A stretch of 5,373 bases of DNA from JADHMP01 sp964617385 (GTDB lineage Bacteria; Bacteroidota; Bacteroidia; Flavobacteriales; Flavobacteriaceae): the NCBI GenBank assembly GCA_964617385.1, contig CAZTYX010000111.1, forward strand, positions 1 through 5,373. Reading direction: 5' to 3'. Under the pieces are notes generated by a model. That model saw nothing but the letters and a program-made list of their open reading frames with translations, was not told the origin of the DNA and searched no databases. Numbering within the stretch: the first letter of the stretch is position 1; each line of letters opens with the position of its first letter. A program made the position numbers and the translations under genes. This document shows, piece by piece, positions 1 through 4,826 of this stretch.

Positions 1-517
1 CGCCATCATATTGTCCATTCACGGCCAGTTCAACAAATTGGCATCGGCTGGCATAACGTCCCATTTGGCGGTAGAGTTCATAGCCCACATAGTGGCGCAT
101 CAAAGTGGGATCAAAAATTCGATTTTCACTGGCCCGAAACACATGACCCGTTAAAATCCAATCTTCTTCTTCCGGAAAATCGAGCAGGCTCACATTAACG
201 TCTTCATTTTGATCATCCCATGTTTCAAATCCATAGGACTTTTTATCACTCAATCGGAAAGACGTCGAGCCTCTATATTCAATACCAATAGGGTGTTCCA
301 TTTGTATTTCACCCTCAAAGTAAATTTTTAATTCCCCTGGCACCTTGGGTTCGTTTTCAATGTCCACTTCTGTATTGATTTCAAAAAAAGGCAAAGCACT
401 TTGAGCGGTTGCTTCCATTAAAGCATCAGATTGATCTGTATTCGCAATCACTTCATCGGCTTTGTTGCATGACAACATAAGAACGAAAGAAAAAAGAAAA
501 ACCATTTTTTTAACCAT
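1..517 (-). CDS. CotH-family surface lipoprotein, N-terminal part (runs off the left edge)
   Basis: I translated the minus strand from the ATG at 517 down to base 1 and found 172 uninterrupted codons with no stop. The protein begins with a short lipoprotein signal (MVKKMVFLFSF, then LMLSC), so Cys17 would be lipidated. Residues 18-60 are a polar linker. From about residue 62 the sequence matches the CotH family: YRGSTSFRL at 81-89 followed by KKSYGFE at 93-99, then a DWIL segment at 119-122, LMRHYVGYELYRQMG at 139-153, and FVELAVNGQY at 161-170. CotH proteins have an atypical protein-kinase fold, and some phosphorylate spore-coat proteins. In Bacteroidota they are exported and their substrates are mostly unknown. 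The catalytic part lies outside the window. An in-frame ATG at 505 is an alternative start, but 517 gives a better signal peptide with positive charges at its head. There is no obvious Shine-Dalgarno. I am sure of the family and cannot name the target. Confidence 0.88.
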   Translation of the reverse strand, partial: MVKKMVFLFSFVLMLSCNKADEVIANTDQSDALMEATAQSALPFFEINTEVDIENEPKVPGELKIYFEGEIQMEHPIGIEYRGSTSFRLSDKKSYGFETWDDQNEDVNVSLLDFPEEEDWILTGHVFRASENRIFDPTLMRHYVGYELYRQMGRYASRCQFVELAVNGQYDG

Positions 518-539
518 CTGATAAATACATTTTGACAAG

Positions 540-547
540 CAAGTATA
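540..547 (-). promoter_or_regulatory. Possible -7 promoter element for the CotH-like gene
   Basis: Read on the minus strand this is TATACTTG, seven of eight positions agreeing with the Bacteroidota -7 element TAnnTTTG (two of those positions are free). It lies 22 nt upstream of the start codon at 517. The nearest upstream TTTG on that strand is about 31 nt away, longer than the usual spacing, so this is a weak candidate. Confidence 0.25.
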
Positions 548-639
548 TATAAAAATTAACTTTTAGAACGGGTTAAATCCAAACATAAATTATTTCCCTT
601 TTGGGATATAACATTTCCGCCACCAAGGGTCAAGTGGAA

Positions 640-825
640 TTTTTGTTCTATTTGAGTTCTTCAAAATAAGCTCTGTTGAGTTGGTTGAAGGAGTTTGCGT
701 TGTCTTTTGCAACGAAACCAGCTTATTTCAAATTTCTAGGCGTTTATTACAACATGGGGGTTTCGTTTTTAATTTTCTTATTAAACTTGTCTCTTTTTGG
801 CTTCAACTAGCATGTAGAACAAAAA
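640..825. repeat. Intergenic element bounded by 11-bp inverted repeats, with an internal stem-loop
   Basis: TTTTTGTTCTA at 640-650 is the exact reverse complement of TAGAACAAAAA at 815-825, so the pair brackets 186 bp. Inside it, AAATAAGCT at 664-672 pairs exactly with AGCTTATTT at 720-728. Within that loop, 693-702 pairs with 710-718 (GTTT and CGTTG against CAACGAAAC), a 9-bp stem with one bulged G at 697 and a 7-nt loop. The nested arrangement could be a miniature inverted-repeat element, a structured RNA or a recombination-site remnant. I see no target-site duplication at its ends and no integron core site in the right place. The outer arms are AT-rich and could be partly coincidental. Confidence 0.4.
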
Positions 826-885
826 AACAAATCATGAGAGCAATGCTTATTTGACCACAAACTCATCATCCATAAATCCCAATTA

Positions 886-2040
886 ATGAAACCTACAAAC
901 CCCAATCGCTTTTTGCCTAAATATACTGTGTCTAAATACTTAATTTATTTGTTGGTTATTGCCCTAGGATCTTGCACAACCTTTAGAACAATTATTCACG
1001 GTGTTTTGCCGAGTCAAAAGGATGAAAAATATTTTGCACAGCGAAAAATATTGAAGGGTGAAGCCCCTTTTCATTTCACACCGTCAAAGAAAACGGCATT
1101 AGGCAAAACAATTAGTATAACCCGTAGGGAATTAAACGCTACAAATGTGAGTCTAAATTATTTTGTTCAATTGTATAATACGCATTCCTTTTTAATCATA
1201 AGAAATGACAGCATACTCTTCGAATATTATAAATACCCCTTCAATAAAGATTCCCTGTTTTCTAGTTTCTCAATGGTTAAACCCATGGTGTCAACACTCA
1301 TAGGCATTGCCATTGATGAAGGAAAAATAAACAGTGTTGAAGATCCTATTGTGACCTACTTGCCAGAATATAAAAATAGGTTGGGATGGGACGCTATTAA
1401 AATTCGACATTTATTACACCATACTTCAGGCATAAAATTTATACCCACATCAGACAATATGAAATATTATTGGGGAAAATCGCTTCGAAAATACCTCTTA
1501 AATGTTGAGCTAGACCTCCCGCCAGACAGCAAATTTGTTTACAGCAGTATAAACACACTATTGCTTGGACGAATCATTGAAGAAGTTACTCAGGGAACGG
1601 TGAGTGCCTATCTGCAAGAAAAAATTTGGAAACTATTAGGCATGGAAGCAAACGCTTATTGGAGTTTAGACACTAAAAATAAGAAACAATCTATGGAGAA
1701 AGTTTTTTGTTGTCTTCAAGCAAAGGCAATAGATTTTGCAAAATTTGGAAGACTTTATTTAAACGAGGGGAATTGGAATGGCAAACAAATTATCTCAAAA
1801 GATTGGGTTCGCGTTTCTACAACTCCAAATGGAATTGGAAATACTAAGTATAAATATAATAATCATTGGGAATTAGGCCCTTTAAAATATGGAAGTTATT
1901 TTGCTGTTGGTTTGTATGGACAATACTTATACATGTATCCAGAAAAAAATATCTTAATCGTTCGATTTGGTGATAGAGACATTCTCTACCAACCCAATTA
2001 TTGGAAGGAAATTTTCCTGCAAATCATTGATCAATTGTGA
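886..2040 (+). CDS. Serine hydrolase lipoprotein, beta-lactamase/NylB-like superfamily
   Basis: This 384-residue protein begins with a long lipoprotein signal whose lipobox LGSC puts the lipidated cysteine at residue 30, so it should be anchored in the envelope. The catalytic domain covers about 95-380 and has the family landmarks in order. The nucleophile motif is S129-M-V-K132. A conserved HHTSG lies at 178-182. Tyr219 sits in VYSSIN, where classic class C enzymes have Y-x-N; NylB-type (6-aminohexanoate-oligomer hydrolase) relatives have Y-x-S, and Y219-S-S221 fits that. The final GLYGQ at 342-346 precedes the strand YPEKNILIVR. Members hydrolyse esters, amides or D-amino-acid peptides by an acyl-serine mechanism, and the substrate cannot be read from sequence. 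It seems to be a single-gene transcription unit with no co-oriented neighbour within 150 bp. Several stretches, such as 1141-1200 (14 of 60 G+C), are poorer in GC than the flanking genes. The start at 886 is the only one giving the full signal. A true drug-inactivating beta-lactamase is unlikely. Confidence 0.9.
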   Translation: MKPTNPNRFLPKYTVSKYLIYLLVIALGSCTTFRTIIHGVLPSQKDEKYFAQRKILKGEAPFHFTPSKKTALGKTISITRRELNATNVSLNYFVQLYNTHSFLIIRNDSILFEYYKYPFNKDSLFSSFSMVKPMVSTLIGIAIDEGKINSVEDPIVTYLPEYKNRLGWDAIKIRHLLHHTSGIKFIPTSDNMKYYWGKSLRKYLLNVELDLPPDSKFVYSSINTLLLGRIIEEVTQGTVSAYLQEKIWKLLGMEANAYWSLDTKNKKQSMEKVFCCLQAKAIDFAKFGRLYLNEGNWNGKQIISKDWVRVSTTPNGIGNTKYKYNNHWELGPLKYGSYFAVGLYGQYLYMYPEKNILIVRFGDRDILYQPNYWKEIFLQIIDQL

Positions 2041-2056
2041 TTTATTTCGCCCATTC

Positions 2057-2099
2057 TTTTTGTATAAAGTAAATTTGCTGAAACAAAAACCGATTTTTT
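2057..2099 (+). terminator. Weak possible terminator after the hydrolase gene
   Basis: TTTTTGT at 2057-2063 pairs exactly with ACAAAAA at 2083-2089 across a 19-nt loop, and a run of six T follows at 2094-2099. The stem is almost all A-T pairs, so it would be unstable. It is listed because it is the only stem plus T-run between the hydrolase and the next gene. Confidence 0.25.
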
Positions 2100-2154
2100 A
2101 TTAACTATTTTTTTAAAATAAATAACTTTTTTGGTAGGGTAAAAGAAATTTGGA

Positions 2155-2175
2155 TTGTTATATAAGCGATAACAA
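2155..2175 (+). promoter_or_regulatory. Inverted repeat TTGTTAT-N7-ATAACAA in the operon leader
   Basis: TTGTTAT at 2155-2161 is the exact reverse complement of ATAACAA at 2169-2175, with a 7-nt centre. It ends 18 nt before the start codon of the first gene of the operon. Such a symmetric site could be an operator, or a small hairpin in the 5' leader that affects translation. GAAATTTG at 2145-2152, one mismatch from the -7 element TAnnTTTG, lies just upstream but lacks a properly spaced TTG, so the promoter cannot be fixed from sequence. Confidence 0.4.
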
Positions 2176-2193
2176 AAATAAAAAACTACAACA

Positions 2194-3153
2194 ATGAAAA
2201 AATTAATCATACTGAGTACTGGAATTTTAATAATGTCCTGCACAGCAACGCCCCTTGAAGAAGAGGTCAATGCCCTAGAAGAAATTACCCAAACCGAAAC
2301 CCAAGAAACTACCGTTTCCGATAAAGAAGATGGTATAACCAATAAAGACAGTGACAACGACGGTATTCCTGATGCGGCAGATGCCGATGTGGATGGTGAT
2401 GGCATTCTAGACAACGGAACCGACGACGACGGCGATGGCATTAATGATGCGGCCGATGTAGATACCGATGATGACGGCGTAAATGACAATGGAACCGACA
2501 TTGACGATGATGGTATTAACGACGAATATGATGATGACATTGATGGTGACGGCATTCAAAATGAAGAAGATGAATATCAGAATCTTTCAGATACTTCTTT
2601 AAGTGCGGCTACACAACAAAAGATTACCGACTACATTGCTGCCAATCATCCGAATGAAACCATTACCGAAGTGGAAATTGAAAATGAAAGGATTGAAATT
2701 CATTTGTCTGAAACCATTGAATTGCAATTTAATCTCGACGGCGACTTCTTAGCGGTTGAAAACCAATCAAATCAGGAGGATGATCATGATGATGCAAATG
2801 AGACCGATTCTGATGACGACAACGATAATGATGGTGACAATGATGACGACGATGATGGAGATTATGACGACAACAACGATGACGGAGACAATGATGATGA
2901 CGACAATAATGGAGATTATGACGACAACAACGACGATGACAGTGAACAAAACGAACAGGAATATACCAGTTTAGAAAACAGCTCCTTGAGCACAGCCGTT
3001 CAAGAAAAAATTAAGGTGTACCTTTCTGCCAATTATGCTGGTCAAAGTGTGGTTAAAGTTGAGGTGGAACAACAAAAAATTGAGGTGAAACTTAACAATG
3101 GAAAAGAGCTGATTTTTGACTTAAACGGTACTTTTGTCCGAATAGATGATTAA
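2194..3153 (+). CDS. Acidic lipoprotein: thrombospondin type 3-like repeats plus two PepSY-like domains
   Basis: This 319-residue protein starts with a lipoprotein signal (MKKLIILSTGILIMSC), with lipidation expected at Cys16. Residues 17-50 are a Glu/Thr-rich spacer. Residues 52-126 are six thrombospondin type 3-like units of the form DxDxDGxxD, which bind calcium in characterised relatives. They are arranged as three 25-residue repeats (52-76, 77-101, 102-126). Residues 134-189 and 263-318 are two copies of a PepSY-like domain (the putative beta-lactamase-inhibitor-like, PepSY-like family), with S-L-S and Q-x-K-I near the start and a final L-x-G-x-F. I count 22 identities in 56 ungapped positions between them. 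Between them lies an Asp/Asn-rich linker (195-250) that is almost purely acidic. It heads a tightly packed operon and is probably an envelope protein that binds Ca2+ and a partner through the PepSY-like domains. The partner and role are unknown. The domain calls are firm, the function is not. Confidence 0.85.
   Translation: MKKLIILSTGILIMSCTATPLEEEVNALEEITQTETQETTVSDKEDGITNKDSDNDGIPDAADADVDGDGILDNGTDDDGDGINDAADVDTDDDGVNDNGTDIDDDGINDEYDDDIDGDGIQNEEDEYQNLSDTSLSAATQQKITDYIAANHPNETITEVEIENERIEIHLSETIELQFNLDGDFLAVENQSNQEDDHDDANETDSDDDNDNDGDNDDDDDGDYDDNNDDGDNDDDDNNGDYDDNNDDDSEQNEQEYTSLENSSLSTAVQEKIKVYLSANYAGQSVVKVEVEQQKIEVKLNNGKELIFDLNGTFVRIDD
2347..2571 (+). repeat. Three tandem 75-bp repeats encoding Asp-rich calcium-binding-type units
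   Basis: Three consecutive 25-codon units (2347-2421, 2422-2496, 2497-2571) each contain two DxDxDGxxD motifs in a fixed order: first DGI-x-D-A-A-D, then DG(I/V)-x-D-N-G-T. The third unit has drifted, with EYDD replacing AAD and EED replacing NGT. The period of two motifs, not one, shows the repeat grew by duplication of a motif pair. Confidence 0.8.
2833..2937 (+). repeat. Near-identical 51/54-bp tandem duplication in the acidic linker
   Basis: Copy one (2833-2883) and copy two (2884-2937) encode GDNDDDD...GDYDDNNDD in 17 and 18 residues. A 24-base core starting TGGAGATTATG at 2856 recurs exactly at 2910. The copies differ by one codon and a few substitutions. The high nucleotide identity points to recent slippage or unequal recombination, and the length of this linker is likely to vary between strains. 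Confidence 0.8.
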
Positions 3154-3154
3154 T

Positions 3155-3754
3155 ATGAAACGAATCTTTACTCCCTTACTTTTTTTGGTTACCATTGGGC
3201 TATCGGCCCAAGTAAACGAGTCGCTATTCAATGCCTTGGAAGAACCCACGGAAACTCCAGAATTGCTTCCCCCTTCCATGATTTTCACCCAGCGTTTACT
3301 TTGGGGAGAAAAGGGCTTAATGCGAAAAACAAACCTCATGCCTCTAGACGTTGAAACCCGTGAAAAAGAACTTAATATTAGACGTAAAATGCTTTTGGCG
3401 CATCAAGTGATTGGCTATGCCACACTGGCGGGTATGGTGGCACAAGGCGTTTTGGGTACAAAACTCTATCGTGGCGGCCACCAATACAAAGACGCCCATG
3501 AATGGATTGGAAATGCCACCACCGTTTCCTATTTTACAGGTGCTGGTCTCTCTCTTTTTGCCCCACCCCCATTAATTAGTAGAAAAGATAAGGGGTTAAC
3601 GTCTTTGAAAGCCCACAAGTGGTTGGCCACCGTTCATTTTTCAGCCATGATTGCCACCAATCTGTTGGCCGAGGGCAATAAAAAATATCACCGCGCCGCC
3701 TCCTATGCACTGTTCGGTAGTTATGCAACAGCCGTATTGGTGTTTAAATTTTAA
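3155..3754 (+). CDS. Four-helix histidine-rich membrane protein, cytochrome b561-like
   Basis: I chose the ATG at 3155 because it follows the previous stop by one base and begins a good signal peptide (MKRIFTPLLFLVTIGLSA, likely cut before Gln19). An in-frame ATG at 3146 would add only MIN and overlap the upstream gene by 8 bases. The product is 199 residues. After a periplasmic segment (19-75) come four predicted membrane helices at about 79-100, 116-137, 153-171 and 180-198. Histidines sit at or near the start of each: His83, His115, His154 with His161, and His179. Four helices with paired histidines are the hallmark of haem-b-binding cytochrome b561 and ferric-reductase-type proteins, and the AHQVIGY and LKAHKWL segments fit that style. 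The next gene encodes a YceI-like protein; in E. coli yceI sits beside yceJ, a cytochrome b561. That context strengthens the call, but I do not recognise the exact family, and haem binding is inferred. Confidence 0.6.
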   Translation: MKRIFTPLLFLVTIGLSAQVNESLFNALEEPTETPELLPPSMIFTQRLLWGEKGLMRKTNLMPLDVETREKELNIRRKMLLAHQVIGYATLAGMVAQGVLGTKLYRGGHQYKDAHEWIGNATTVSYFTGAGLSLFAPPPLISRKDKGLTSLKAHKWLATVHFSAMIATNLLAEGNKKYHRAASYALFGSYATAVLVFKF

Positions 3755-3764
3755 TCTCAACCGA

Positions 3765-4310
3765 ATGAAAAAAGGATTCTTTTTAAGCCTGATCTGTTTT
3801 GCATTTAGTCAGGTATATGCACAGCAAGAGCAATGGCCCCTCAACACTGAAAATAGTCAAATTTCCTATGCAGCAAAACACTTGCTGCATCCTTGGGAGG
3901 GGGTGAACAAAAAGGTTAAGGCCGTCCTAAAAATGGACACCGATCAAATGAAGATTACAGAATTAGCTATACTCACTTTGGTTCGCGATTATGACAGTAA
4001 AAATACAGGAAGAGATGCTCATGCTTTAGAGGTGTTAGAAGCTCTTTCCTACCCTGATGTTCGATTTTATGCAGATACTTTTATACCGATAAATGATTCG
4101 TTACAAATTGATGGAACACTACTGTTTCATGGTGTTTCTAAACCCTTATCTGTAAAAGCTCATTTAAAACAAGATAAAAAACAATGGACCTTGTCTGGTG
4201 ACTTTCGTATTCAACCAACCCATTTTGGAGTTGCGCTGCCCTCATTCATGATGGTTAAAATGGATGATGAATTACGCTTTACATATCGTTTAACCTTTGA
4301 TATACCCTAA
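3765..4310 (+). CDS. YceI-like periplasmic protein
   Basis: The open frame extends upstream inside the preceding gene, but the real start is the ATG at 3765, which gives a normal signal peptide (MKKGFFLSLICFAFSQVYA, cut before Gln20) and a 10-nt gap from the previous stop. The product is 181 residues, usual for this family. YceI landmarks are present: SQISYAAKHLL at 31-41 opening the barrel, RDYDSKNTGRDAHALE at 74-89 (the region that normally reads D-x-G-x-x-x-R-D-x-H/L), YPDVRFYA at 96-103, the hinge GTLLFHGVSKPL at 117-128 (family consensus L-T-x-x-G-v-t-k-p), and a closing DDELRFTYRLTF. YceI proteins are lipocalin-like barrels that bind long isoprenoid chains such as polyprenyl or quinone tails. 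It would act in the periplasm, perhaps passing a quinone-like ligand to or from the upstream membrane protein. The stop overlaps the next start by one base (TAATG), so translation is probably coupled. Confidence 0.85.
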   Translation: MKKGFFLSLICFAFSQVYAQQEQWPLNTENSQISYAAKHLLHPWEGVNKKVKAVLKMDTDQMKITELAILTLVRDYDSKNTGRDAHALEVLEALSYPDVRFYADTFIPINDSLQIDGTLLFHGVSKPLSVKAHLKQDKKQWTLSGDFRIQPTHFGVALPSFMMVKMDDELRFTYRLTFDIP

Positions 4311-4825
4311 TGGCTCAGTCAGCAACTTTATGTGATGAAAAGGTTTATAAAGAGACCTATGAACAGTATGCGGCTGATCTATACCGTTTTTTAAATTATC
4401 ATTTTAATGGCGCCGTAGATGCCGAAGACATTACACAAAATGTGTTTCTAAAGATTTGGGAACAATGCGCTGACTTTCATTTGAAAAATATTAAAAGTTT
4501 GCTTTTCACTATGGGGAAAAATACTGGGCTAAACAGCATAAAAAAGCAAAATGCCCAACTTGAATTAAACACCAAAGAGGAGGCTCTTTCTGCTGCTCCA
4601 GACCGCTTATTAGAAGAAAAAGAACTACACCACAAATTGATGCAAGCCATTCAGGAATTAGACCCCAACGAACGCACGGTTTTTTTAATGAGCCGGATGG
4701 ATGATCTCGCATATAAGGAAATTGCTGCACGGCTAAACCTCAGCCAAAAAGCAGTAGAAAAAAGGATGCATAAAGCACTACAAAAATTAAAAGAACGCAC
4801 ATCCCTAAACCTCAAACGAAAATAA
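4310..4825 (+). CDS. ECF-type RNA polymerase sigma factor (FecI-like)
   Basis: This 171-residue protein has both sigma-70 regions found in extracytoplasmic-function sigma factors. Region 2 (about 12-75) contains YEQYAADLYRFL and the core-binding AEDITQNVFLKIWE at 38-51. Region 4 (about 108-160) contains LDPNERTVFLMSRM at 117-130 and the helix-turn-helix YKEIAARLNLSQKAVEKRM at 135-153, which reads the -35 element. There is no extra C-terminal domain. Its start overlaps the YceI-like stop by one base, and a FecR-type anti-sigma gene begins one base after its stop, the standard arrangement for FecI/FecR pairs. It should be held inactive by that partner until an envelope signal arrives, and may direct transcription of this operon; the latter is inferred. 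Confidence 0.93.
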   Translation: MAQSATLCDEKVYKETYEQYAADLYRFLNYHFNGAVDAEDITQNVFLKIWEQCADFHLKNIKSLLFTMGKNTGLNSIKKQNAQLELNTKEEALSAAPDRLLEEKELHHKLMQAIQELDPNERTVFLMSRMDDLAYKEIAARLNLSQKAVEKRMHKALQKLKERTSLNLKRK

Positions 4826-4826
4826 G

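Larger units (their letters stand above)
518..885. other. Divergent intergenic region with nested inverted repeats
   Basis: This 368-bp stretch separates the minus-strand CotH-like gene from the plus-strand hydrolase gene, so it should contain promoters for both. I found no convincing coding region in it. The flavobacterial promoter pattern (TTG, about 17-23 nt, TAnnTTTG) is not cleanly matched. CAAGTATA at 540-547 reads TATACTTG on the minus strand, one mismatch from the -7 element, about 22 nt before the CotH-like start. TAAACTTG at 782-789 on the plus strand is also one mismatch away. Neither has a well-placed -33 TTG. The middle of the region (640-825) has the structured repeats listed separately. 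Confidence 0.6.

Noticed and set aside
754..810. Small 18-codon hydrophobic frame (MGVSFLIFLL...) in the intergenic region
   Set aside because: It is too short, has no ribosome-binding evidence, lies inside the inverted-repeat element, and T-rich DNA readily gives Phe/Leu-rich text.
640..825. Integron attC site or gene-cassette boundary
   Set aside because: The nested stem made me consider it, but no paired RYYYAAC/GTTRRRY core sites sit at matching ends. The single GTTGAGT at 675-681 has no partner.
886..2040. Antibiotic-resistance beta-lactamase
   Set aside because: It has the SxxK motif but a Y-x-S second motif and NylB-like C-terminal features. Lipoprotein serine hydrolases of this kind are common and usually not resistance enzymes.
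2031..2555. Minus-strand open frame of 174 codons, Ser/Pro-rich
   Set aside because: It is the antisense of the Asp-codon repeats (GAC/GAT read backwards gives Ser/Pro/Ile-rich text) and overlaps a well-supported lipoprotein gene.
2756..2974. Plus-strand 72-codon Met/Thr-rich frame, and the opposite-strand Ile/Val-rich frame at 2767-2949 that looks like a membrane peptide
   Set aside because: Both are shifted readings of the GATGAC-type acidic linker. Their low-complexity make-up follows from the repeat, not from selection.
3121..3339. Minus-strand 72-codon frame
   Set aside because: It is antisense to the end of the lipoprotein and the start of the b561-like gene, with no family features.
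3651..3764. Upstream extension of the YceI-like gene from an ATG at 3651
   Set aside because: It lies inside the preceding gene in another frame and would destroy the signal peptide. The ATG at 3765 begins a standard one.
4509..4730. Minus-strand 73-codon frame
   Set aside because: It is antisense to the sigma-factor gene, with no recognisable domain.
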